From NCBI RefSeq assembly GCF_000507145.1, contig NZ_AYTO01000008.1, positions 186,001 through 250,000 of the forward strand: 64,000 bases of DNA, in the 5' to 3' direction. Under the pieces are notes generated by a model. It was given only the letters and a program-made list of their open reading frames with translations, had not been told where the DNA came from and searched no databases. A program made the position numbers and the translations under genes. Positions 27,083-37,015 of the stretch are shown here, one piece after another. Each line of letters opens with the position of its first letter. Position 1 is the stretch's first letter. This stretch comes from Bacillus tequilensis KCTC 13622 (GTDB lineage: Bacteria; Bacillota; Bacilli; Bacillales; Bacillaceae).

Positions 27083-27950
27083 GTGATGCTGACGTTTTTT
27101 CGGGCAAGAAGGAATCCATAAATGTCCGCAGCGCGCTGCTGATAAACGAATCTTTTCGGACAATAAATTCTGTTTTCATCTGTCTGAGAGCTTCAGGCAG
27201 CGGGTACAATCGAATCGTCCCTTCAGCCGCGTGTTTCTGCACAACCGTTCTCGGCAGCAGCGAGATGCCAAGACCTGCTGTAACCCCGCCGATAATCGCT
27301 TCAAGCGTTCCAAATTCCATAATGACTGGCTGTGTGACACCGACAGAGCGCAGCCATTTTTCAAGTGTCTCGCGATACGAACAGCCTGTGCTGTAAACGA
27401 GAATCGGTTTTGTAATGGCGTCCTCTTCACTAGAGACGGAAGCAGCCGAAACCATTACCGGCTCTTCCTCAAATGCAGGATAGGATTCGAGCTCAGGATG
27501 ATTGCATTCGCATCCGATAAAGGCGCCATCCAATTCATAGCGAAGAACCTGATCAAGGAGAAATTGTGTATGTCCTGTTGTTAAAGACAGCTGGACGTTT
27601 GGGTGCTCTGCATAATAAGAAGCCAGAAGCTTCGGAAGCCTTACTGCGGCGGTTGTCTGAGTGGAGCCGATCATAAGCGGTCCGCTTGGTTCGACGGAGG
27701 ATGAGAGTGCTTTAGACGCTTCATCCAGCAGACCGATAATTTTATTGGTGTAGTCCAGCAGCAGCTTTCCGCTTGCGGAAAGCGTCATGCCCCGATTATG
27801 GCGCAAAAACAGCATGGTGCCCAGCTCAGCTTCCAATTGCTGAATTCTGGCCGTGACATTCGATTGCACATAGCCAAGCTGCCGGGCCGCTTTTGTAATG
27901 GAGCCTTCGCGGGCTACCATTTGAAACACACGTAAATCTCCGCTTTCCAT
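27063..27950 (-). CDS. yusT: LysR-family transcriptional regulator YusT
   Basis: A 295-residue LysR regulator: N-terminal winged HTH (LRVFQMVAREGSITKAARQLGYVQSNVTARIQQLEAELGTMLFLR) and a periplasmic-binding-like effector domain from about residue 90. gaggaatg precedes ATG 27950. It is divergent from the yusRS dehydrogenase and yusQ tautomerase genes with a perfect inverted repeat between them, so these are its likely targets, as usual for LysR genes. Effector unknown. Confidence 0.9.
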   Translation of the reverse strand: MESGDLRVFQMVAREGSITKAARQLGYVQSNVTARIQQLEAELGTMLFLRHNRGMTLSASGKLLLDYTNKIIGLLDEASKALSSSVEPSGPLMIGSTQTTAAVRLPKLLASYYAEHPNVQLSLTTGHTQFLLDQVLRYELDGAFIGCECNHPELESYPAFEEEPVMVSAASVSSEEDAITKPILVYSTGCSYRETLEKWLRSVGVTQPVIMEFGTLEAIIGGVTAGLGISLLPRTVVQKHAAEGTIRLYPLPEALRQMKTEFIVRKDSFISSALRTFMDSFLPEKTSASQKSSLL

Positions 27951-27970
27951 TTTGCATTCCTCCGTTCGTT

Positions 27971-27993
27971 TGCTATCAATCTAAGTGATAGCA
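27971..27993. promoter_or_regulatory. Candidate YusT (LysR) operator
   Basis: Perfect inverted repeat tgctatca-N7-tgatagca, a T-N11-A type LysR site, centred about 30 bp from the yusT start and 100 bp from the divergent dehydrogenase start. Confidence 0.68.
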
Positions 27994-28083
27994 AGTATCT
28001 TTAACAATCATTATACGTAACACCAAACCTGGATTACAATGGAATCAGCAAGAAAATTTCATAAACGGCAAGGAGTGGCGGCA

Positions 28084-28824
28084 ATGAATGTCATGAACAA
28101 AATAGCTCTCGTAACAGGGGGCGGCACAGGAATCGGAAGAGCAGCCAGCATGGAATTGGCAAAACGCGGAGCGATTGTTGCGGTGAATTATTCACGCTCG
28201 CAATCCGAAGCGGAGGAAACAGTAGAAATGATTAAAAAAGATCGCGGGCAAGCTTTTGCCATCCAAGCGAATGTATCCAAAAACAGCGAAGTGCAGGATA
28301 TGGTTCAATCGATTGTGAAAACATACGGCACCATTGATATTTTAATCAACAATGCCAGCATTACAAGGCATATTCCAATGGAGGACCTTGAAGCTGCGAC
28401 AGAAGACATCTGGGATGAGCTTTACGCTGTCAATGTGAAAGGGATGTTTTTTTGCGCGCGGGCAGCGGTTCCTTTCATGAAAAAAAGCAAGGCCGGGGCG
28501 ATCGTAAATGTCGGCAGCATCGCAGGGGTAACCGGTGCGGGTTCATCTATGCCTTACGCAGTGTCAAAATCGGCGGTACACGGCTTAACGAAATCTTTGG
28601 CGCACGCCTTAGCGCCTGAAATCAGAGTGAGCGGTGTAGCACCGGGAGCTGTCGCAACGAGATGGTGGGCCGGCCGGGAAGAAAAAATGAAAAGTATGAT
28701 CGGCACTTTGTTGCTGCAGCGTATTGCTGAACCGGATGATGTCGCCAAATTGATTTGTTCGCTTGTTGAACAGGAATCGCTCACAGGTCAAATCATCACA
28801 ATTGACAGCGGACAGACGCTGTAA
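28084..28824 (+). CDS. Intact short-chain dehydrogenase (YusR/YusS equivalent)
   Basis: A 246-residue FabG-like SDR enzyme: TGGGTGIG cofactor loop, NNAS near residue 88, catalytic NVGSIAG serine and YAVSK (YxxxK). ATG 28084 follows aaggagtgg; the frame opens at 28039. It is one uninterrupted reading frame. From memory, strain 168 carries this as two adjacent fragments (yusR and yusS), so the gene here looks like the ancestral full form. Next to the tautomerase yusQ (16 nt), probably one operon under YusT. Confidence 0.88.
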   Translation: MNVMNKIALVTGGGTGIGRAASMELAKRGAIVAVNYSRSQSEAEETVEMIKKDRGQAFAIQANVSKNSEVQDMVQSIVKTYGTIDILINNASITRHIPMEDLEAATEDIWDELYAVNVKGMFFCARAAVPFMKKSKAGAIVNVGSIAGVTGAGSSMPYAVSKSAVHGLTKSLAHALAPEIRVSGVAPGAVATRWWAGREEKMKSMIGTLLLQRIAEPDDVAKLICSLVEQESLTGQIITIDSGQTL

Positions 28825-28840
28825 GAGAGGAGATGCGGGG

Positions 28841-29224
28841 ATGCCATTTGTACAAATTCATTTACGGGCGGGGAGAAGCGAAGCGTGGCTTCAAAAACTA
28901 AGCAGGACCATTCATCAATCAATGACTGAAGAAATCAATGTGCCGGAAGATGACTATTTTCAAGTCATCAGGCAATATGAAAACAGCGAATTTTTTTATG
29001 ATCCGTCTTATCTGCAGGTCGAGCGTACCGATGAGCTGATATACATTCATTTTACGTTGAAACATTCAAGAACAACTGACCAGAAAAAAGCGCTTTACCG
29101 GTCAATCGCAAGTCGGATTCATACCAAGCTTGGTGTAAGAAAAGAAGATGTGTTTATCATGCTGGCTGGAAATCAGGATGAGGATTGGTCCTTCGGAAAT
29201 GGCAGGGCTCAGATGATCGAATAA
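28841..29224 (+). CDS. yusQ: Tautomerase-superfamily protein YusQ
   Basis: A 127-residue member of the tautomerase/MIF superfamily. The initiator Met is followed by Pro (MPFVQIHLRAGRS), the residue that becomes the catalytic N-terminal proline. The C-terminal VFIMLAGNQDEDWSFGNG matches the long two-unit tautomerases. agaggaga precedes ATG 28841. It follows the dehydrogenase gene closely, suggesting a shared catabolic step. Substrate unknown. Confidence 0.9.
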   Translation: MPFVQIHLRAGRSEAWLQKLSRTIHQSMTEEINVPEDDYFQVIRQYENSEFFYDPSYLQVERTDELIYIHFTLKHSRTTDQKKALYRSIASRIHTKLGVRKEDVFIMLAGNQDEDWSFGNGRAQMIE

Positions 29225-29229
29225 GAAAA

Positions 29230-29254
29230 CCCCGCGGATTTGGGACCCGCGGGG
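29230..29254 (-). terminator. Terminator of yusP (possibly also yusQ)
   Basis: Stem ccccgcgg / ccgcgggg with a 9-nt loop. The T-rich side (ttttctt) is on the minus strand, favouring termination of yusP. Confidence 0.85.
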
Positions 29255-29261
29255 TGCTCTA

Positions 29262-31353
<2,092 letters not shown>

Positions 31354-31373
31354 GTTCATTTCCCCTCTATTAC

Positions 31374-31384
31374 ATACACTGTAT
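31374..31384. promoter_or_regulatory. Candidate YusO operator
   Basis: atacactgtat is a near-perfect palindrome (atac/gtat arms) in an AT-rich stretch 20 bp before the yusO start, a usual place for MarR autorepression. Confidence 0.5.
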
Positions 31385-31463
31385 ATATATTTTGATGACA
31401 AAATAGTTAATGCTTATTAAATATAAATAAGCATAAATGAAAAGTCAACTGTTTTTTCCCCAT

Positions 31464-31505
31464 AAAAAAAGGATAGATGCCCGAACGCGCATCGTATCCT
31501 TTTTG
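31464..31505 (-). terminator. Terminator of the yusN coat unit
   Basis: Stem aaaaggata-atgc / gcat-tatcctttt, with A7 on the left giving a T tract on the minus strand. Confidence 0.82.
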
Positions 31506-31514
31506 CTGATGCTG

Positions 31515-31847
31515 TTATTGCTGGTAAGGAGACTGCTGCTGAATGGTCTGCTGGAACTTTTGATAGGACTGCTGCAGCTTTTGGGCATCCTCCGCTTCAA
31601 CAGAATACCATCCATATTGGAACATGAGGTCATATAGTTTTCTTTGCGCTTTTTGTGACTCATCAAAAATGGATTGAATATCCTGATAAAGAGACTCGTG
31701 GCTGAATTCGTGCAAGGCTGTGCAATAAGCTGTTGTCATGTATTTTTCCGTTGACAGCAGTTCATTGACGAAATCTCTGTCATTCATCTCCGAAGTTGTC
31801 GGTACGGGTGTCTGCGGGTTGCTGATTTTCTGATTTTGCTGATTCAT
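31515..31847 (-). CDS. yusN: Spore coat F-like protein YusN
   Basis: A 110-residue protein of the CotF-like family: acidic helix DRDFVNELLSTEKYMTTAYCTALHEFSHESLYQDIQSIFDESQKAQRKLYDLMFQYGWY with a Gln-rich tail (QQTIQQQSPYQQ). Such proteins are found in the spore coat or inner spore and are made in sporulation. It lies 12 nt after a second, similar coat gene on the same strand. Confidence 0.87.
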   Translation of the reverse strand: MNQQNQKISNPQTPVPTTSEMNDRDFVNELLSTEKYMTTAYCTALHEFSHESLYQDIQSIFDESQKAQRKLYDLMFQYGWYSVEAEDAQKLQQSYQKFQQTIQQQSPYQQ

Positions 31848-31859
31848 TCTGGCGCCTCC

Positions 31860-32105
31860 TTATTGGATATAACCGGACTGCTGCTGGTCCGGCTGCAGGT
31901 GCTTTACAATTCTTTGATAGTGATCATGGTGCATGTGTCCGACACGGTCGAGTTCTTGCTTTAATGTTTGATCCTGGCACTGCTGCGCCATGAAATGCGC
32001 TTTTTTCATCGCGAGCAAATTCCAGTTCAGCATGTCATTGAGATACAAATGATCCTTTGTCGAAATAACGGAAGGCGGCATTTGAGCTTGCTGCTGATTG
32101 TCCAT
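31860..32105 (-). CDS. Small coat-like protein paired with yusN
   Basis: An 81-residue protein (MDNQQQAQMPPSVISTKDHLYLNDMLNWNLLAMKKAHFMAQQ...). KDHLYLNDMLNWNL followed by a His-rich helix and a Gln-rich tail resembles the CotF-like family of YusN. ATG 32105 follows aaaggaggatc; the frame opens at 32132. Probably one sporulation operon with yusN. It is divergent from fadM. No secure symbol. Confidence 0.83.
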   Translation of the reverse strand: MDNQQQAQMPPSVISTKDHLYLNDMLNWNLLAMKKAHFMAQQCQDQTLKQELDRVGHMHHDHYQRIVKHLQPDQQQSGYIQ

Positions 32106-32199
32106 TGTGATCCTCCTTTGATTTCTGTTCATTTTATAGTTTCCTTCAGTCTGGGAGTTATATACAGGTGTTTTGAAGATGACGGCGGGAGGGAGTCGG

Positions 32200-33108
32200 A
32201 TGTTAAGACATGTGTTTTTATTTTTTTCTCAAAATAAAACACTTACCAAGTTCGCAAAAGCATACGGAACGCGGTTCGGCGCACAAAGATTTGTCGCAGG
32301 GGAAACAATTGACTCGGCGGTTAAGGCCGTCAAAAGGCTAAACAGATCTGGTTTATGCGCAACGATTGATTATTTAGGCGAGTATGCAGCTTCGGAAAAA
32401 GAAGCAAATCAAGTCGCCGAGGAATGCAAGAAAGCCATTCGAGCCATTGCCGAATACCAATTGGATTCAGAGCTTTCATTAAAACTGACCTCGATCGGGC
32501 TTGATCTTTCAGAAGAACTCGCTCTTACTCATTTGCGCGACATTCTTTCCGTTGCGAAGCAATATGATGTTGCTGTGACCATTGATATGGAAGACTATTC
32601 TCATTATGAACAGACACTTTCTATTTACAGGAAATGCAAACAGGAATTTGAGAAGCTCGGCACGGTCATACAGGCGTATCTGTACCGGGCGGCAGAAGAC
32701 ATTAGAAACATGTGTGACATAAAGCCGAATCTCAGACTTGTGAAAGGCGCGTATAAAGAATCTGCGGCTGTAGCGTTTCCCGACAAAAAAGGAACAGACC
32801 TTCATTTTCAAAACTTAATCAAGCTGCAGCTGTTAAGCGGGAACTACACGGCTGTCGCCACACATGACGATGACATCATTGCATGTACGAAACAGCTTGT
32901 CGCCGAGCATCAAATCCCCGCGTCGCAATTTGAGTTTCAAATGCTATACGGCATCAGGCCGGAGCGCCAGAAGGAACTTGCCAAGGAAGGGTACAGAATG
33001 CGTGTGTATGTCCCATATGGAACGGACTGGTTCAGCTACTTTATGAGAAGGATTGCCGAACGGCCCGCCAATGCAGCGTTTGTGCTAAAAGGGATCTTGA
33101 AAAAGTGA
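32200..33108 (+). CDS. fadM: Proline dehydrogenase-type flavoenzyme FadM (YusM)
   Basis: A 302-residue FAD-dependent proline dehydrogenase fold (PutA/PRODH family). Visible conserved blocks: SLKLTSIGLD, VTIDMEDYSHYEQTL, IQAYLYRAAED, RLVKGAYKE and the C-terminal FEFQMLYGIRPE...RVYVPYGTDWFSYFMRRIAERPAN, the FAD/proline site. ATG 32200 follows gggaggga. The name comes from its place next to the fatty-acid genes; the actual substrate is probably proline, and the link with beta-oxidation is by neighbourhood only. Confidence 0.9.
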   Translation: MLRHVFLFFSQNKTLTKFAKAYGTRFGAQRFVAGETIDSAVKAVKRLNRSGLCATIDYLGEYAASEKEANQVAEECKKAIRAIAEYQLDSELSLKLTSIGLDLSEELALTHLRDILSVAKQYDVAVTIDMEDYSHYEQTLSIYRKCKQEFEKLGTVIQAYLYRAAEDIRNMCDIKPNLRLVKGAYKESAAVAFPDKKGTDLHFQNLIKLQLLSGNYTAVATHDDDIIACTKQLVAEHQIPASQFEFQMLYGIRPERQKELAKEGYRMRVYVPYGTDWFSYFMRRIAERPANAAFVLKGILKK

Positions 33109-33133
33109 AAGCAGCCGCGAAGGAGCAGCTGCA

Positions 33134-33280
33134 TTATGATTGTTCCATGTTCTGTTTTTTATACTGCTGATTTTGACTTGTCCGTTTTCCGCCGCCGTAA
33201 TGCTGGGTCGGACCGGCGTCTCCTTTTACGCTCGCCGCGCTGACTGCCGCTGAAGACGGATTTTTTTTCTCTCGCACCAT
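33134..33280 (-). CDS. yuzL: YuzL-like small protein
   Basis: A 48-residue basic protein (MVREKKNPSSAAVSAASVKGD..., then GPTQHYGGGKRTSQNQQYKKQ) with ggaggtgaaggg just before ATG 33280. Its small size, SSAAVSA and GGGK segments match the YuzL-like family of Bacillus, which resembles small spore proteins. Function unknown. It lies between fadM and fadN on the opposite strand; a weak gcagc/gctgc stem separates it from fadM. Confidence 0.82.
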   Translation of the reverse strand: MVREKKNPSSAAVSAASVKGDAGPTQHYGGGKRTSQNQQYKKQNMEQS

Positions 33281-33349
33281 TCCCTTCACCTCCGGATTTA
33301 AGTTGCCCGTCTTTTATAGGCTTCATTCAAAAAAATAACAAATTAGCTA

Positions 33350-33378
33350 TTGAAGTCGAACCGGAAATCTTTTAAGAT
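33350..33378 (+). promoter_or_regulatory. fadNAE promoter
   Basis: ttgaag (33350-33355), exactly 17 bp, taagat (33373-33378): a good sigma-A promoter about 77 bp before the fadN start. Confidence 0.8.
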
Positions 33379-33416
33379 GAAAGAAGAAACGGGTTTCATT
33401 TTTTTTGGTCAAAAAA

Positions 33417-33434
33417 TGAATGATTATTCATTCA
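33417..33434. promoter_or_regulatory. FadR operator of fadNAE
   Basis: tgaatgattattcattca is a perfect match to the B. subtilis FadR consensus TGAATGAMTANTCATTCA. It lies about 30 bp downstream of the predicted transcription start, so FadR would act as a block; long-chain acyl-CoA releases it. Confidence 0.95.
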
Positions 33435-33454
33435 ATGTTCAAGGGGGATATCTC

Positions 33455-35815
33455 ATGCACAAACACATTCGGAAGGCAGCCGTTTTAGGATCGGGGGTAA
33501 TGGGTTCCGGGATTGCGGCGCATTTGGCTAATATCGGAATTCCTGTCCTGCTGCTTGATATTGTGCCGAACGATTTGACAAAGGAAGAGGAAAAAAGGGG
33601 ACTGACAAAGGACAGTCCGGAGGTTCGCAGCAGGCTGAGCCGGCAGGCGTTGAAAAAACTGCTGAAACAAAAACCCGCTCCCCTCACATCAGCGAAAAAT
33701 ACGTCCTATATCACGCCAGGCAATCTGGAGGATGATGCAGCAAAGCTGAAAGAAGCAGATTGGATTATTGAAGTCGTTGTCGAAAACCTTGAAGTCAAAA
33801 AGCAAATTTTTACGCTTGTGGATGAATACCGGAAGCCAGGAAGCATTGTCTCAAGCAATACATCCGGCATATCAGTTCAGGAAATGGCTGAGGGCCGGTC
33901 GGATGATTTTAAAGCCCATTTTCTCGGAACGCACTTTTTTAATCCTGCCCGTTATTTAAAACTGCTGGAGATCATTCCGATTCAGGAAACGGACCCTGAT
34001 ATTTTGAAGTTTATGACGGCGTTTGGTGAAAATGTCCTCGGAAAAGGTGTTGTCACAGCAAAGGACACACCGAACTTTATCGCGAATCGCATCGGCACGT
34101 ACGGGCTTCTCGTCACAGTTCAAGAAATGCTGAAAGGCGGCTATCAGGTTGGGGAAGTCGATTCGATCACAGGTCCGCTGATCGGCAGACCGAAAAGCGC
34201 GACCTTCAGAACGCTTGATGTGGTCGGACTCGATACATTCGCTCACGTGGCCCGAAATGTGTATGACAAAGCGGACGGAAAAGAAAAAGATATGTTCCGC
34301 TTGCCAAGCTTCATGAACGATATGCTTCAGAAAGGATGGATCGGAAGCAAGGCCGGACAAGGCTTTTATAAAAAAGAAGGAAAAACGATTTATGAGCTTG
34401 ATCCATTGACGCTTACTTATGGCGAGCGGACAAAAATGAAATCACCGGCGCTTGAAGCGGCAAAACAGGTAAAAGGGACAAAAGCCAAATTGAAAGCGCT
34501 TATTTATTCCGATGACAGAGCCGGCAGACTGCTGTGGAATATCACATCTCAAACCTTGCTTTACTCAGCCGAGCTGCTTGGCGAGATTGCCGATGATATT
34601 CATGCGATTGACCAAGCCATGAAGTGGGGATTCGGCTGGGAGCTGGGCCCGTTTGAAATGTGGGATGCCATCGGCCTCAAGCAGTCGGCGGAAAAGCTTG
34701 GAGCTGAAATGCCCGGCTGGATTAAAGACATGCTGGACAAAGGAAATGAAACCTTTTACATCAGAGAGAACGGAACGGTATTTTATTATGACCGCGGCGA
34801 ATACAGAGCCGTGAAAGAAAACAAAAAACGGATTCATTTACAAGCGCTCAAGGAAACAAACAGCGTGATTGAAAAAAACAGCGGAGCAAGCCTGATCGAC
34901 CTTGGAGATGATGTGGCCCTGCTTGAATTTCATTCAAAAAGCAATGCCATCGGCCTCGACATCATCCAAATGATCAACAAGGCGTTAGAGGAAACAGAGC
35001 GGAACTATAAAGGGCTTGTCATCGGCAACCAAGGAAAAAATTTCTGTGTCGGCGCGAATCTCGCCATGATCTTAATGGAAGTCCAGGATGACAACTTTTT
35101 GGAAGTTGACTTCGTGATACGCCGTTTTCAGGAGACGATGATGAAAATCAAATACAGCGCAAAACCGGTTGTCGCTGCGCCATTTGGCATGACGCTCGGC
35201 GGAGGAACGGAAGTATGCCTGCCGGCCGCTCGTATTCAAGCAGCAAGCGAAGCCTATATGGGCCTTGTGGAAGCGGGTGTCGGCCTCATCCCTGGCGGAG
35301 GAGGAAACAAAGAGCTGTACATCAACCATCTACGCCGCGGTCTTGATCCGATGAATGCGGCAATGAAAACATTTGAAACGATTGCAATGGCGAAAGTGTC
35401 CGCTTCCGCCCAAGAGGCCCGTGAGATGAACATCTTAAAAGAAACGGACCATATCAGCGTGAATCAGGATCACCTGCTGTACGATGCGAAGCAGCTTGCC
35501 GCATCTTTATACGATACCGGCTGGCGCACGCCTGTAAAAGAAAAGGTCAAGGTGCCGGGAGAAACCGGTTATGCGGCACTCTTGCTTGGCGCTGAGCAGA
35601 TGAAACTGTCCGGCTATATATCTGAGCATGATTTCAACATCGCGAAAAAACTCGCTTATGTCATAGCCGGCGGAAAAGTGCCGTTTGGCACAGAGGTTGA
35701 TGAAGAGTATTTATTGGAAATCGAGAGAGAAGCGTTTTTGAGTTTGGCAGGAGAGGCGAAATCTCAAGCGAGAATGCAGCATATGCTTGTGAAAGGTAAA
35801 CCTTTACGGAATTAG
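33455..35815 (+). CDS. fadN: FadN, bifunctional 3-hydroxyacyl-CoA dehydrogenase/enoyl-CoA hydratase
   Basis: A 786-residue two-enzyme protein of fatty acid beta-oxidation. N-terminal NAD-binding fold GSGVMGSGIAAHLA, then the hydroxyacyl-CoA dehydrogenase region with THFFNPARYLKLLEI, and a C-terminal crotonase domain (about 500-690) with oxyanion-hole GKNFCVGANL and catalytic Glu in GLVEAGVGLIPGGGG. ATG 33455 follows aaggggg; the frame opens much earlier at 33350. First gene of the FadR-controlled operon, 10 nt before fadA. Confidence 0.96.
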   Translation: MHKHIRKAAVLGSGVMGSGIAAHLANIGIPVLLLDIVPNDLTKEEEKRGLTKDSPEVRSRLSRQALKKLLKQKPAPLTSAKNTSYITPGNLEDDAAKLKEADWIIEVVVENLEVKKQIFTLVDEYRKPGSIVSSNTSGISVQEMAEGRSDDFKAHFLGTHFFNPARYLKLLEIIPIQETDPDILKFMTAFGENVLGKGVVTAKDTPNFIANRIGTYGLLVTVQEMLKGGYQVGEVDSITGPLIGRPKSATFRTLDVVGLDTFAHVARNVYDKADGKEKDMFRLPSFMNDMLQKGWIGSKAGQGFYKKEGKTIYELDPLTLTYGERTKMKSPALEAAKQVKGTKAKLKALIYSDDRAGRLLWNITSQTLLYSAELLGEIADDIHAIDQAMKWGFGWELGPFEMWDAIGLKQSAEKLGAEMPGWIKDMLDKGNETFYIRENGTVFYYDRGEYRAVKENKKRIHLQALKETNSVIEKNSGASLIDLGDDVALLEFHSKSNAIGLDIIQMINKALEETERNYKGLVIGNQGKNFCVGANLAMILMEVQDDNFLEVDFVIRRFQETMMKIKYSAKPVVAAPFGMTLGGGTEVCLPAARIQAASEAYMGLVEAGVGLIPGGGGNKELYINHLRRGLDPMNAAMKTFETIAMAKVSASAQEAREMNILKETDHISVNQDHLLYDAKQLAASLYDTGWRTPVKEKVKVPGETGYAALLLGAEQMKLSGYISEHDFNIAKKLAYVIAGGKVPFGTEVDEEYLLEIEREAFLSLAGEAKSQARMQHMLVKGKPLRN

Positions 35816-35825
35816 GAGGGAGCTT

Positions 35826-37001
35826 ATGAAAGAAGCAGTCATTGTGTCAGGTGCAAGGACACCGGTTGGGAAAGCCAAAAAAGGATCGCTGGCCGCCGTT
35901 CGTCCGGATGATTTAGGAGCGATTTGCGTGAAGGAAACACTGAAGCGGGCAGGCGGCTACGAAGGCAATATTGACGACTTGATTATCGGCTGTGCAACAC
36001 CTGAAGCGGAACAGGGGCTCAATATGGCGAGAAACATCGGCGCGCTCGCGGGACTGCCGTATACGGTTCCGGCGATTACAGTCAATCGCTACTGCTCTTC
36101 AGGTCTTCAGTCCATCGCATATGCGGCAGAAAAAATTATGCTTGGTGCCTACGATACAGCGATTGCCGGGGGAGCAGAATCCATGTCACAGGTTCCGATG
36201 ATGGGGCATGTCACCCGTCCGAACCTAGCGTTGGCAGAACAGGCGCCGGAATATTATATGAGCATGGGACATACAGCTGAGCAGGTCGCGAAAAAATACG
36301 GCGTCTCACGTGAGGATCAGGACGCATTTGCCGTTCGCAGCCACCAGAATGCGGCCAAAGCCCTTGCAGAAGGGAAATTTAAAGATGAGATAGTACCTGT
36401 CGAAGTGACGGTGACAGAAATCGGAGAAAATCATAAGCCGCAGGAAAAACAATTTGTGTTTTCTCAGGATGAAGGTGTTCGCCCGCAAACGACCACAGAG
36501 GTTTTAGCGACATTGCGTCCGGCTTTTTCTGTTGATGGAACAGTTACTGCCGGCAATTCCTCGCAAACGAGTGACGGAGCGGCAGCTGTCATGCTGATGG
36601 ATCGGGAAAAAGCTGATGCGCTTGGCTTGGCGCCGCTTGTGAAATTCCGCTCCTTTACGGTAGGCGGCGTGCCGCCGGAGGTGATGGGCATCGGACCGGT
36701 GGAAGCCATTCCGCGCGCCTTAAAGCTTGCCGGGCTGCAGCTGCAGGATATCGGCTTGTTTGAACTGAACGAAGCTTTCGCATCACAGGCCATTCAAGTG
36801 ATCAGGGAACTGGGAATTGATGAAGGAAAAGTGAATGTCAACGGGGGCGCCATCGCGCTTGGGCACCCGCTTGGCTGTACGGGCACAAAGCTTACACTTT
36901 CACTCATTCATGAAATGAAGCGGAGAAACGAGCAGTTTGGAGTCGTCACAATGTGTATTGGCGGCGGGATGGGAGCGGCCGGTGTATTTGAATTATGCTA
37001 A
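35826..37001 (+). CDS. fadA: Acetyl-CoA acyltransferase (3-ketoacyl-CoA thiolase)
   Basis: A 391-residue thiolase that releases acetyl-CoA in the last step of each beta-oxidation turn. Nucleophile Cys90 (NRYCSSGLQSIA), the His of GGAIALGHPLGCTG and the second catalytic Cys in TMCIGGGMGAAG are all present. aggaggg precedes ATG 35826. It lies between fadN and fadE; its end is 14 nt before the fadE start. Confidence 0.97.
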   Translation: MKEAVIVSGARTPVGKAKKGSLAAVRPDDLGAICVKETLKRAGGYEGNIDDLIIGCATPEAEQGLNMARNIGALAGLPYTVPAITVNRYCSSGLQSIAYAAEKIMLGAYDTAIAGGAESMSQVPMMGHVTRPNLALAEQAPEYYMSMGHTAEQVAKKYGVSREDQDAFAVRSHQNAAKALAEGKFKDEIVPVEVTVTEIGENHKPQEKQFVFSQDEGVRPQTTTEVLATLRPAFSVDGTVTAGNSSQTSDGAAAVMLMDREKADALGLAPLVKFRSFTVGGVPPEVMGIGPVEAIPRALKLAGLQLQDIGLFELNEAFASQAIQVIRELGIDEGKVNVNGGAIALGHPLGCTGTKLTLSLIHEMKRRNEQFGVVTMCIGGGMGAAGVFELC

Positions 37002-37015
37002 AGGGGGAAAAACAA

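Noticed and set aside
33350-33454. 35-residue N-terminal extension of FadN
   Set aside because: It would place the promoter and the FadR operator inside the coding region, and the RBS lies before 33455.
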